Assembly (NCBI GenBank): GCA_036265005.1
Contig: DATAPW010000397.1
Location: 1 to 64,000, forward strand
Source of the DNA: JAMXLO01 sp036265005
GTDB taxonomy: Bacteria > Pseudomonadota > Alphaproteobacteria > Acetobacterales > Acetobacteraceae
Length of the DNA stretch: 64,000 nucleotides
Direction: 5' to 3'
This document shows positions 55,684-64,000 of this stretch, piece by piece. The position numbers and the translations under genes were made by a program. The notes beneath the pieces were generated by a model, which did no database searches, was not told the origin of the DNA, and was given only the letters and a program-made list of their open reading frames with translations. The first letter of the stretch is position 1. Each line of letters starts with the position of its first letter.

Positions 55684-57525
55684 ATGAGCACGATCCGGCT
55701 GACCATGGCGCAGGCGCTGGTTCGCTATCTCGCAGCGCAGCGGACCGAATGCGAGGGACGGCCTGTGGCATTGTTCGGCGGCGTGTGGGCCATCTTCGGC
55801 CATGGCAATGTCGCCGGCATCGGCGAAGCATTGGGTGCGCATCAGGCGGAACTGCCGACTTATCGGGCACATAACGAGCAGGCCATGGCGCTGGCCGCGA
55901 TAGCCTACGCCAAGGCAATGCATCGGCGCCGCATGATGGCGTGCACCACGTCGATCGGGCCGGGCGCGACCAATATGATCACCGCTGCTGCGGTGGCGCA
56001 TGTGGATCGCTTGCCGGTGCTGCTGCTGCCCGGCGATGTGTTCGCGTCGCGGCGGCCCGATCCGGTGCTGCAGCAGGTTGAGAGTTTCGGCGATGGCACA
56101 GTGTCGGCCAACGACTGCTTCCGTCCGGTATCGCGCTATTTCGACCGCATCACACGGCCGGAACAACTGCTGACCGCATTGCCGCGCGCCCTGTCGGTGC
56201 TGACGGACCCGGCAGAATGCGGCCCGGTGACACTGGCGCTTTGCCAGGACGTACAGGCCGAAGCATTCGACTATCCTGAGCACTTCTTTGCCGATCGTGT
56301 CTGGCATGTCCGGCGCCAGCGGCCGGATGAAGTCGAGCTGGCTGCGGCAGCACGCGTGCTGCGCGACGCCAAGGCACCGCTGATCATTGCCGGTGGCGGC
56401 GTGCATTATTCCGAGGCGACCGAGGCGCTGGATCGCTTTGCCACCACGCATGGCATCCCGGTCGCGGAAACCCAGGCCGGAAAGAGCGCGTTGCGCCACG
56501 ACCATGCGTTCAACCTCGGCGCGATCGGCGTCACCGGCACGTCAACAGCGAACGCGGCGGCACAATCCGCCGATGTGATCCTTGCCGTGGGGACCCGCCT
56601 GCAGGATTTCACCACCGGATCCTGGGCACTGTTCCGCCATCCGGAGCGCCGGATGATCGGCCTGAACGTGCAGGTGTTCGATGCGACCAAGCATCACATG
56701 ATGCCGCTGATTGCCGATGCGCGGGTTGGGCTGGCGGAACTGGGCGCCGCACTGGCAACATGGCGTGCGCCGGACGCGTGGCGTGCCGTGTTCAGCGAGA
56801 ACGTCACGGCATGGCGTGATGCCGCAGCCGCTGTCACGGCACCCACCAACGCGGCATTGCCCTCGGACGCCCAGGTGATCGGCGCGGTGCAGCGCGCGAT
56901 ACCCAATGATGCCGTGGTGGTTTGCGCGGCCGGCGGACTGCCCGGCGAATTGCACAAGCTCTGGTCGGCGCGACAGGTCGGCACCTATCACCTGGAGTAC
57001 GGCTATTCCTGCATGGGTTATGAAATCGCCGGTGGACTGGGCGTGAAAATGGCGCGGCCGGAGCGCGAGGTCATCGTGCTGGTCGGCGACGGCAGCTATC
57101 TGATGCTGAATTCGGAGATTGCCACCTCGGTGATGTTGGGGCTGAAACTCACCATGGTGGTGCTGGACAATGGCGGTTTCGGCTGCATCGACCGACTGCA
57201 GCGCGCCACGGGGGGACAGGCGTTCAACAACCTGCTGGCGGATTGCGGTGCCCCGCCCGCGGTGGATTTCCGTGCCCATGCCGCCAGCCTTGGCGCCATG
57301 GCGGAACAGGTCGATGGCGTTGCGGAACTGGAGGCAGCCATCCGCCGCGCCCTGCAGGCAGACCGCACCAGCGTGGTGGTGATCCGCACCGACCCGCATA
57401 TTTCCACCGCGGCGGGAGGCCACTGGTGGGAGGTCGGCGTGCCCGAGGTGTCCGGGCGCTCGCAGGTGAATGCCGCGCGCGCCGACTACGAGACGCAGCG
57501 CATGGCACAGCGGCTAGGCGATTGA
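55684..57525 (+). CDS. iolD: 3D-(3,5/4)-trihydroxycyclohexane-1,2-dione hydrolase (IolD)
   Basis: About 613 residues from ATG 55684 behind AGGAGGAAA. It is a ThDP enzyme: the N-terminal PYR domain has the catalytic glutamate in YRAHNEQAMALAAIAYAK, the central domain has PLIIAGGGVHYSEATEAL, and the C-terminal PP domain has the cofactor motif VGDGSYLMLNSEI ... VVLDNGGFGCI. The FGGVWAIFGHGNVAGIGEAL and HFFADRVWHVRRQRP stretches are characteristic of IolD rather than of acetolactate synthases. It opens the ring of trihydroxycyclohexanedione to 5-deoxyglucuronate in inositol degradation. Its end overlaps the stop region of the convergent glycosyltransferase gene. Confidence 0.92.
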   Translation: MSTIRLTMAQALVRYLAAQRTECEGRPVALFGGVWAIFGHGNVAGIGEALGAHQAELPTYRAHNEQAMALAAIAYAKAMHRRRMMACTTSIGPGATNMITAAAVAHVDRLPVLLLPGDVFASRRPDPVLQQVESFGDGTVSANDCFRPVSRYFDRITRPEQLLTALPRALSVLTDPAECGPVTLALCQDVQAEAFDYPEHFFADRVWHVRRQRPDEVELAAAARVLRDAKAPLIIAGGGVHYSEATEALDRFATTHGIPVAETQAGKSALRHDHAFNLGAIGVTGTSTANAAAQSADVILAVGTRLQDFTTGSWALFRHPERRMIGLNVQVFDATKHHMMPLIADARVGLAELGAALATWRAPDAWRAVFSENVTAWRDAAAAVTAPTNAALPSDAQVIGAVQRAIPNDAVVVCAAGGLPGELHKLWSARQVGTYHLEYGYSCMGYEIAGGLGVKMARPEREVIVLVGDGSYLMLNSEIATSVMLGLKLTMVVLDNGGFGCIDRLQRATGGQAFNNLLADCGAPPAVDFRAHAASLGAMAEQVDGVAELEAAIRRALQADRTSVVVIRTDPHISTAAGGHWWEVGVPEVSGRSQVNAARADYETQRMAQRLGD

Positions 57526-59676
57526 CGGTTGTCGGCTCAGTGCTTCCAACAACGCGCCGCGAAACGCCGTTTCGGAAAAGCGCGATGCCACGTAGGCGAT
57601 CTGCGCTGTGCAGCGCTGGGTCCATAGTGCATCATCGGTCAACAGCCGGCATATCGCATCGGCGAACGCCTCGGGTTCATCGCAGACCGATACAATTCTC
57701 TCCAGGCCCGGCAGCCCTTGCGCGCCGGTCGATGTGGTGACAAGCGGCAGTCCTTCACGCATCGCCTCGACAACCTTCAGCTTCACGCCCGCACCGTACT
57801 GCAATGGCACCGCAGCGACGCGGGCTGCTCGATAAAACTCTCGCAGCACAACAGCGCTGACATTCGCACTCACGCTGATCGCTTCTCCGGCCAAGGCCTG
57901 CACGTCCGGCGAGGGATTGGAACCGACGATGGCCAGCCTTGCATCAGGCACGCGTGCGCAGATCAACGGCAGGACATGACTGGCAAACCACAACACCGCT
58001 TCCTGGTTGGGCGGATGCCCGAAGCTGCCCACGAACAGGATCAGTGGTTCCGCGGCCGGCGTACGCAACGTGGCGAAGTCCGCAAAGCAATACGGCAGCA
58101 GGGTGCGCGCAGTGACCTGGGGCTCCAAGGCTATGACTTCGGCGATCTCGGCATCCGAGGGGTACATCACGACGTCCACCTGGCGCCAGACGGAGCGCTC
58201 CAGTTGCTCCATCCGATCCGCCTCCCGGGCAATCAGGCTGTCGCCGAGCACCTTCGCCTGCGCGCGCATCCGGCAGAAGTGCAGGTCATGCCCATAATAC
58301 AGCAGCCGGATGTTCCGGTGCCGCTTCAGGTCGGCAAGGAACGCGGCCGCCACCTGTGGTCGGCTCAACAGCACATAGTCGATGTCATGGGCATTGTCCG
58401 CCAGCCAATGGCTGAACGCATCGCTGTCGCCGCCATAGGCAACCTCGACGCCGATATCCTGCAAGGCCGCCGTGTATCCCGGGCTGTACCGCAGATTCTG
58501 CGGCCAGAACTTCACAACCAGTCCGGCCTGCAGCAGTGCCTGGATACAGCACAACATGGTGCGCGACCCGGCATCGCGGTCCGGTTCGGGTACATAGTGG
58601 TCGATCACCAGGATGATGTCCCGCCTGCGGGCGCGGTCGCGCGCCCGCATGACGTGCGCACCATTCGGCAGATGCTCGCGTGACAGGATCGGCTGCCAGC
58701 GCTCCTGGAACGTATGCTGGTTGCGGCTCTGGAATGTCTTGATGCCGCTGGTCAGGTCCTTGCCGTGGCTGATGCCCTCGAAATGCACGACCTGCGAGCG
58801 GGGCTGATAGATGACCTTGTAGCCACGCTCCCGCAAACGGAACGCCAGATCGCTGTCTTCGCAATAGGCTGGCGCATAGCATGCGTCGAAACCGCCGACC
58901 CGGTTGAACAGCGCACGCGGCACCATCAGCGAGGCCGCGGAGCAATAATCCACCTCACGACGGTAGTTGTACGCAGGCCGATCGGGATCATCGAGCTTGC
59001 CGTAGTTCCAGCCGGAGCCATCGGCCCAGACGATACAGCCGGCCTCCTGCAATCTTCCGTCGGGATACAGCAGTTTGGAACCAACGGCCCCGACGTCGTC
59101 GCACGAGCGGAATACGGCCAGCAGCTGATCAAGCCAGCCCGACAGTACCTGCGTGTCGTTGTTCAGGAACAGCACGAACTCGCCGTCAGCCACGCGCGCC
59201 GCTGCGTTGCAGGACCCGAGGAAACCGAGATTGCGCGGGTTGATGACCAGCCTGATGCCATGAATGCCTGCGAGGCAAGCGGTTGACGTGCCCGGCGTGG
59301 CATCGTCGATGACGATGACCTCGATGGCCGCCTGCGGTCGCTCGTCGGCGATCGACGCCAGGCAGCGCAACGTGTAATCGACCTGTCCGTAGGTCGGAAT
59401 GATGATCGAGACCACGGGGTTGTCGTCGCGCGGAATACGAAGCCGACGCGGATCGACCGAATGGATCAGGCGGGGCTGCGAGCCGGGCTGGACCGGAGCG
59501 GCACGCCGCATGCGTCTGGCGCGCAGCCAGAAGCCGAATTGCCGCGGCAACTGCAATGTCAGCGTCCACCAGAACAACAGGACGACCCGCCTCGCATTGC
59601 CACGGAACCATGGCGCAAGCGAGTGCGACGCGACACGCCTTGATGGCCGATAACCCGGGGCTGCCTGCACGTTCAT
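57514..59676 (-). CDS. Two-domain GT2-GT4 glycosyltransferase
   Basis: The 720-residue protein has an N-terminal basic/hydrophobic stretch (about 1-55), a GT2 domain at about 88-330 (VSIIIPTYGQVDYTLRCL, EVIVIDDATPGTS, NLGFLGSCNAAARVADG, FLNNDTQ, PAYCEDSDLAFRLRERGYKV) and a GT4-like domain at about 355-700 (LILFVGSFGHPPNQEAVLWF, PLQYGAGVKLKVVEAMREGL). This order is the reverse of that in the protein at 41337. It would add two kinds of sugar to a surface glycan. No methyltransferase domain is present. It is an isolated gene between iolD and dadA-like genes. Confidence 0.85.
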   Translation of the reverse strand: MNVQAAPGYRPSRRVASHSLAPWFRGNARRVVLLFWWTLTLQLPRQFGFWLRARRMRRAAPVQPGSQPRLIHSVDPRRLRIPRDDNPVVSIIIPTYGQVDYTLRCLASIADERPQAAIEVIVIDDATPGTSTACLAGIHGIRLVINPRNLGFLGSCNAAARVADGEFVLFLNNDTQVLSGWLDQLLAVFRSCDDVGAVGSKLLYPDGRLQEAGCIVWADGSGWNYGKLDDPDRPAYNYRREVDYCSAASLMVPRALFNRVGGFDACYAPAYCEDSDLAFRLRERGYKVIYQPRSQVVHFEGISHGKDLTSGIKTFQSRNQHTFQERWQPILSREHLPNGAHVMRARDRARRRDIILVIDHYVPEPDRDAGSRTMLCCIQALLQAGLVVKFWPQNLRYSPGYTAALQDIGVEVAYGGDSDAFSHWLADNAHDIDYVLLSRPQVAAAFLADLKRHRNIRLLYYGHDLHFCRMRAQAKVLGDSLIAREADRMEQLERSVWRQVDVVMYPSDAEIAEVIALEPQVTARTLLPYCFADFATLRTPAAEPLILFVGSFGHPPNQEAVLWFASHVLPLICARVPDARLAIVGSNPSPDVQALAGEAISVSANVSAVVLREFYRAARVAAVPLQYGAGVKLKVVEAMREGLPLVTTSTGAQGLPGLERIVSVCDEPEAFADAICRLLTDDALWTQRCTAQIAYVASRFSETAFRGALLEALSRQPSIA

Positions 59677-59765
59677 CGCATACAGTTACGTGCAAGCAGT
59701 TAATAATGTCTTGCCGCGGCGAGGGCCTCGAGTGTGCTCAGGCCGCGATCAGGCCGCGGCCGCCC

Positions 59766-61019
59766 TCACTGCGCGAAGCGTCGTGCGCTGTACGGCATCG
59801 GGTCGATGCCCGGGGGCTGGCCGGTAATCAGCCGCGCGAGCAGCCTGCCACTCGGCGGTCCGCCGCTCATGCCGAAATGCCCGTGGCCAAATGCGAGATA
59901 CAAACCGGGGCGGCCGGCAACCGGTCCGAGGATCGGCAGGCTGTCAGGTGTCGAGGGACGGAAGCCCATCCAGTAGCGCACGTCGGCCGCCTGCAGGTCG
60001 GGAAACAGCCGGCGGGCATGGTCAACAAGGATCTTCGCGCGTTGTTCGTTTGGAGGCGCATCGAGGCCGGCAATTTCCACCGTGCCGGCAACACGCAACC
60101 CGTCCTCCATCGGCGTCATGAAGAAGGCGCGGGTTTTGCTGCTGATCGGAATCCGCGGTTGCACGCTGGGCGAAAACAGCATCGAGTGATACCCGCGCTC
60201 GGTCTCCAACGGCACATGCACACCGAGCGGCGTCAGCAATTGGGCGGACCACGCGCCGGCGGCAACGACTACATGGTCGGCCGTGCGATTGGCGATGTTG
60301 GTCATCACCATCGTGCCGCCGCCCTCGCGTGGGATCAGCTTCATCGCGCGCTCGGCAATGATGTCGCCGCCGGCCGCACGGAACAGTGCCGCCAGAGAGT
60401 GGACGATACGTTGCGGACTCACCGTGTGGCCATTGCCTGGTATGTGCAGCCCGCGCGTGATGTTGCGCGCAATGCCCGGAAACATCTGGCGCAGATCGTC
60501 GGCGTTCAGCGCCTCGGCGCGAATACCGTGACGGTCGCGGATCTGCTGCTCGATGGCCTCGGTCGGGCTGCTGTCGTCGCCTTCCCACACATGCACCTGC
60601 CCGGAAGGACGGATCAGGTCGTGATACGACGCGTCACCAAGGAGTTCGCGCCAGCAATCCAGCGTTTCGCCGTGCAGCGCGCGCATCGCATCGGAGATCG
60701 CCAGCACACGGGAGAGCCGGCCAGCCTTCACCCATTGCATCAGCCATGGCAGAGCGCGCGGGAAATACGCTGGCCGCACCGCCAACGGCCCCAGCGGATC
60801 GCGCAGCCAGCCGGGCACCTTGCGCAACATGCCGGGCATGGCGATCGGCGTCGCGGTATCCGGGCTGAGCATGCCGGCATTGCCGAACGATGCGCCACCG
60901 GCAGGACCCAGCGGATCGATCACCACCACGCGCATGCCGGCACGTTGCAGATAGAGCGCAGTCGAAAGCCCGACCACACCGGCACCGACGACGAGCGCCT
61001 GGTGCTGTGCAATCGTCAC
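59766..61019 (-). CDS. FAD-dependent D-amino-acid dehydrogenase-like protein
   Basis: The 417-residue flavoprotein starts at GTG 61019 with GAGGAG upstream. It has LVVGAGVVGLSTALYLQRAG, GGASFGNAGMLSPDTATPIAMPGM typical of DadA, MVMTNIANRTADHVVVAAGAWS, and a C-terminal GFRPSTPDSLPILGPV and FGHGHFGMSGGPPSGRLLA. It may oxidise a D-amino acid (or opine-like compound) and hand electrons to the chain. It begins 6 bases after the ABC ATPase stop, so uptake and oxidation genes are coupled. Confidence 0.85.
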   Translation of the reverse strand: MTIAQHQALVVGAGVVGLSTALYLQRAGMRVVVIDPLGPAGGASFGNAGMLSPDTATPIAMPGMLRKVPGWLRDPLGPLAVRPAYFPRALPWLMQWVKAGRLSRVLAISDAMRALHGETLDCWRELLGDASYHDLIRPSGQVHVWEGDDSSPTEAIEQQIRDRHGIRAEALNADDLRQMFPGIARNITRGLHIPGNGHTVSPQRIVHSLAALFRAAGGDIIAERAMKLIPREGGGTMVMTNIANRTADHVVVAAGAWSAQLLTPLGVHVPLETERGYHSMLFSPSVQPRIPISSKTRAFFMTPMEDGLRVAGTVEIAGLDAPPNEQRAKILVDHARRLFPDLQAADVRYWMGFRPSTPDSLPILGPVAGRPGLYLAFGHGHFGMSGGPPSGRLLARLITGQPPGIDPMPYSARRFAQ

Positions 61020-61025
61020 GCGCGC

Positions 61026-62105
61026 CTACTCCTCACTGGGTACGCGCGCCGCGCGGCGCGGGTCGATCTCCAGCCACACGGCATCGCCGGTATCGTACAC
61101 CGTCTGCGGCGAGGCGCTGACGCGCAGCCGCAGATCGGCCTCCGCCGGCCGCACCACGTATTCCCAGTATTCGCCGAGATATGCCCGTTCCGCGATGCGG
61201 CCTTCAACCCACCAACCACCGTTGCGATCCGCCGGCGCAGTGCGATGGATCGCGATGGTCTGTGGCCGAACCGAGTAACTGACCGGTCCGTTCACGCCAT
61301 CCGCATCCGGCGCGAGGGCGGCGGGCACGCTGAATCCGGGAAATCCGATCAACCCGCCATTCACCGTGCCGTCGAGGAAATTGGTCCGCCCGATGAACCC
61401 GGCGACAAACCGCGTCTTCGGTCGGTTGTACAGCGACACCGGGTCATCGACCTGCTCGATGCGGCCATGGTTCATCACCACGATACGGTCGGAGGTGACC
61501 ATCGCCTCGGACTGGTCATGCGTCACATAGACCGTGGTGATGCGGAATGCGTCGTGCAGGCGGCGGATTTCCGAACGCATCTCCTCACGCAGGTTGGCGT
61601 CCAGGTTGGACAGCGGTTCATCGAGCAGCAGCACTTCGGGCTCGATCACGATGGCACGAGCCAATGCGACGCGCTGCTGCTGGCCACCCGACAACTCGGC
61701 TGGATAACGGTCCTTCAGATGGCGCAATTGCACCACATCGAGGATGCGATCGAGCCGCGTGTTCAGTTGGTCGGCCGGCAACTTGCGCAATTTCAGGCCG
61801 AACGCGACGTTCTGGGCCACCGTCATGTTGGGCCAGATCGCGTAGCTCTGGAAAATCATCGACATGCCGCGCTTTTCCGGCGCGACCACGCGGTTGGGCG
61901 CCGACAGCATTGCGCCATTCATCTCGATGCTGCCCGTGGTCGGGCTGATAAAGCCGGCGATCATCCGCAAGGTCGTCGTCTTGCCGCAACCCGATGGTCC
62001 GAGCAGCGAGACGAATTCACCCTCCTGCAAGGTCAGGCTGACATTCTGCACCGCCGGCACAGTGCCAAAACTCTTGCCCAGGTCGTTCAGTATCAGTTTG
62101 CTCAT
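61026..62105 (-). CDS. ABC transporter ATPase, FbpC/PotA family
   Basis: The 359-residue ATPase has Walker A GPSGCGKTTTLRMIAG, the ELSGGQQQRVALARAIV signature, LLLDEPLSNLDANLREEM, TVYVTHDQSEAM, and a C-terminal TOBE-like region (from about 245; NFLDGTVNGGLIG). This subfamily moves Fe3+, polyamines or phosphonates. It overlaps the permease stop as ATGA. Confidence 0.92.
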   Translation of the reverse strand: MSKLILNDLGKSFGTVPAVQNVSLTLQEGEFVSLLGPSGCGKTTTLRMIAGFISPTTGSIEMNGAMLSAPNRVVAPEKRGMSMIFQSYAIWPNMTVAQNVAFGLKLRKLPADQLNTRLDRILDVVQLRHLKDRYPAELSGGQQQRVALARAIVIEPEVLLLDEPLSNLDANLREEMRSEIRRLHDAFRITTVYVTHDQSEAMVTSDRIVVMNHGRIEQVDDPVSLYNRPKTRFVAGFIGRTNFLDGTVNGGLIGFPGFSVPAALAPDADGVNGPVSYSVRPQTIAIHRTAPADRNGGWWVEGRIAERAYLGEYWEYVVRPAEADLRLRVSASPQTVYDTGDAVWLEIDPRRAARVPSEE

Positions 62106-63832
62106 CCGCGCTCCCGCCGCAGCATGAAATCACGCCCCAGCAGGCTGGAGGCAAGTCCGACGATGATAAGCGTCGATGCCAGCAGAAGAAAGCCGAGTGC
62201 GGCGAGACTCTCGAAGTTTCCTTCCTCGCTCATGTCCATCAGCATCACCGACATGGTGCGCGTCTTCGGACCATACAGGAACATCGCAGTGGACAGTTCG
62301 CGGGTCGCCGGGATGAACACCAGCAGCCAGGCGCCGATCAGGCTGCGCTTCATCAACGGCGCGAGCACGCGGCGAATCGCCAGGAGGCGGCCACCGCCGA
62401 GGATGCGCACCGCCTCTTCCATTTCCGGATTGATGCTGCGAATGGCGGCGTCGGCGTTGGCGTAGCCGATCGGCAGGAAACGCGTGGCGAACGCCAGGAT
62501 CAGGATCGTGGCGGTGCCGTACAGCGCCAGCGGCGGCGGCGCGTATGCGGCATAGAACGCGATCGCCAGCACGATGCCCGGCACGACGAACGGTGCCATG
62601 GCGACAAAGCTCAGCACGCCGGCCCACGGCAACAGGCGCCGGCTGACGATGTAGGCAATGGCGAGTGCCAATGTGATGGCGATGCAGGCCGCGGCGGCGG
62701 CATAGGTGAAGCTGTTGACCACCGATTGCGCAGCGGTCTCGTGCTGGAACAGCAGGTAGTAGAAATTGTGCAGCGTGAGATTGTCGAGGCTGAGTCCACG
62801 CCCCCAGGCCTTCGACAGCGCCGCCTGCGCCAGCACGACATAGGGCAGCAGCACGGACAACGACAGCACCAGCATCGTATAGCCCAGCATCACCCAGCGC
62901 CACGGCCCAAGCGACGTGATCCGGCGCTCGCCGCCCTTGCCGGTCAGCGCCACGAAGCCGCGCCGGTGCACCAGCAGGCGCTGCACGCCGAACAGCGCCA
63001 CGGTGATCAGCAGCAGCGGAACCGCGTAGGCCGCCGCCACCTCGGCGCGGATCGGCTGGCTGAAGAACTGCAGCAACTGCGTCGTCACCACGTTGAACCG
63101 CGCCGGGATGGCGATCAGCGCCGGCGTGCCGAACAATGCGATGGCTTCCAGGAATGTGACGATGGCGCCGCCGAGGATCGCCGGCAGGATCATCGGCAGC
63201 GTGATCCGCAGCGTGGTTCGCATGATTCCAGCCCCAAGGATGTTGGCGGCATCCTCCATCTCCGACGAGACGACATCCAGTGCTGCGCTGGTGAATATGA
63301 ACAGGTAGGGGAACGAGTAGAGCGCGATGTTGAACGTGAGACCTGCAAACGAATAGATGTTGAACAGGCCTTCCTGCGCCCCGGTCACTGCCATCCATAC
63401 CCGGTTGAGCCAGCCGGAGTTCGGGCCGGCCAGCAGGATCCAGGCGATCGATCCCAGATAGGGCGGCGTCACGAACGCACCCAGCACCAGCAGACGGATC
63501 GCCCCCTTGCACGGCATATCGGTGCGCGATACCGCCCAGGCGATGGGCACGGCAAACAGCAGGCACAGCACGGTGACCCAGAAGCCGAGTTGCAGGGAAT
63601 TCCACGTCGCCGTGAGGTAGCGCGGGCGCGAATAGGCAGTGACGTAGTTCAACAGCGTGAACGCACCGGTATCGGTGTCCTGCAGGCTGAGCTGTACCAG
63701 GCGGAACAGCGGGTTCACCACCAGGAAGATCAATGCCGCGGCCAGCACGACCCACAGGATCATCAGCGGATCGAAGGTGCGCCGGCGCATTGCGACGACA
63801 GGCACGGAATGGCTCAGTTCGGCTTGGCTCAC
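62102..63832 (-). CDS. ABC transporter permease, FbpB-like fused double permease
   Basis: The 576-residue membrane protein starts at GTG 63832 behind GAGGAA. It has two copies of the BPD_transp_1 domain (roughly residues 60-290 and 350-560), each with an EAA-type loop: ADAAIRSINPEMEEAVRILGGG in the second and SSEMEDAANILGAGIMRT in the first. This arrangement is typical of FbpB/AfuB and similar importers where one chain forms the pore. Lies between the binding protein and the ATPase genes. Confidence 0.92.
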   Translation of the reverse strand: MSQAELSHSVPVVAMRRRTFDPLMILWVVLAAALIFLVVNPLFRLVQLSLQDTDTGAFTLLNYVTAYSRPRYLTATWNSLQLGFWVTVLCLLFAVPIAWAVSRTDMPCKGAIRLLVLGAFVTPPYLGSIAWILLAGPNSGWLNRVWMAVTGAQEGLFNIYSFAGLTFNIALYSFPYLFIFTSAALDVVSSEMEDAANILGAGIMRTTLRITLPMILPAILGGAIVTFLEAIALFGTPALIAIPARFNVVTTQLLQFFSQPIRAEVAAAYAVPLLLITVALFGVQRLLVHRRGFVALTGKGGERRITSLGPWRWVMLGYTMLVLSLSVLLPYVVLAQAALSKAWGRGLSLDNLTLHNFYYLLFQHETAAQSVVNSFTYAAAAACIAITLALAIAYIVSRRLLPWAGVLSFVAMAPFVVPGIVLAIAFYAAYAPPPLALYGTATILILAFATRFLPIGYANADAAIRSINPEMEEAVRILGGGRLLAIRRVLAPLMKRSLIGAWLLVFIPATRELSTAMFLYGPKTRTMSVMLMDMSEEGNFESLAALGFLLLASTLIIVGLASSLLGRDFMLRRERG

Positions 63833-63851
63833 CTGCGATTCCTCGCGCGCG

Positions 63852-64000
63852 TCAACTGAATGTATCGCGCCATTGTTCGATCACTTCGGGCACGCCCTTG
63901 CCGATCTCTTCGGTGGTCAGGCGCAGCAGCTTCACCTCGGAGAGCGGCTTTGCTCCCGCCTTGGCGGGCACATCGTCACGCACCGGGGTCTGGAAGTTGT
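63852..64000 (-). CDS. ABC substrate-binding protein, C-terminal end (runs off window)
   Basis: An open frame from the window edge ends with TGA at 63852-63854. The visible residues include QTPVRDDVPAKAGAKPLSEV and IGKGVPEVIEQWRDTFS, a C-terminal pattern of type II extracellular solute-binding proteins of Fbp/AfuA-like systems. It is 19 bases upstream of the permease gene, as expected for the first gene of the operon. The start, signal peptide and ligand residues lie outside. Confidence 0.8.
   Translation of the reverse strand, partial: NFQTPVRDDVPAKAGAKPLSEVKLLRLTTEEIGKGVPEVIEQWRDTFS

Noticed and set aside
59556..62465. 969-codon plus-strand frame opposite three minus-strand genes
   Set aside because: It crosses the boundaries of the glycosyltransferase, DadA-like and ABC ATPase genes on the other strand and has His/Arg-rich low-complexity composition without family features.

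Overview
The window is a stretch of GC-rich, gene-dense chromosome with short intergenic gaps and many 4-base ATGA or GTGA gene overlaps. Codon use, gene families (LivKHMGF importers, class III CoA-transferases, acyl-CoA dehydrogenase pairs, Caulobacter-type xylose dehydrogenase, NCS2 permease, CBU_0592 protein) and the intergenic palindromes suggest a free-living heterotrophic alphaproteobacterium. Acetobacteraceae/Rhodospirillales is my best guess, from family content only. I saw no rRNA, tRNA, CRISPR, transposase, integrase or phage gene.

Layout. 1-775: 3' end of a histidine-degradation gene (hutF). 825-8427: exopolysaccharide export block, with MepA-like murein endopeptidase and Wza-like lipoprotein on the minus strand, and BY-kinase/chain-length protein, GalE and a very long membrane ORF (GT-C-like half plus Wzx flippase half) on the plus strand. 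8418-18740: mixed single genes (SnoaL-like, FmdB zinc ribbon, CBU_0592, gamma-glutamyltransferase, LVIVD propeller, an unusual membrane patatin, L2HGDH-like oxidase, aldose epimerase, DedA). 18872-23813: minus-strand sugar-acid operon, in order of transcription Gnd, gluconokinase, XylB-like SDR, Mpo1-like protein, SMP-30 lactonase, NCS2 permease. 23911-33621: amidohydrolase, aminotransferase, hotdog protein, VOC protein, MFS transporter, CoA-transferase and two adjacent acyl-CoA dehydrogenases. 33635-41008: minus-strand livKHMGF importer followed by an SDR, a HisD paralogue and msrA. 41337-45760: giant methyltransferase-GT4-GT2 protein facing a secreted RTX-like beta-roll protein, then an 836-bp AT-rich non-coding stretch. 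46597-52520: more acyl-CoA metabolism (crotonase, alpha/beta hydrolase, NDP-forming acyl-CoA ligase, acyl-CoA dehydrogenase, SDR). 52556-57525: partial myo-inositol locus (TIM-barrel isomerase, iolG, iolD) interrupted by an ionotropic-glutamate-receptor-like channel. 57514-64000: two-domain glycosyltransferase, D-amino-acid-dehydrogenase-like flavoprotein and an Fbp-type ABC importer running off the end.

How the parts work together. Three themes recur. The first is surface polysaccharide and secreted-protein biogenesis. The second is uptake and oxidation of small organic substrates (sugars to sugar acids to phosphogluconate, inositol, amino acids, possibly a sulfonated or polyol compound). 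The third is acyl-CoA catabolism. Several intergenic regions carry strong palindromes belonging to at least three sequence families. One such palindrome lies inside the long GT-C/Wzx reading frame, next to an internal Shine-Dalgarno and GTG, which makes it the most questionable gene boundary in the window. The most interesting loci are that junction, the patatin whose catalytic dyad is split by a large membrane domain, the glutamate-receptor-like channel in the inositol locus, and the liv/SDR/HisD-like operon.
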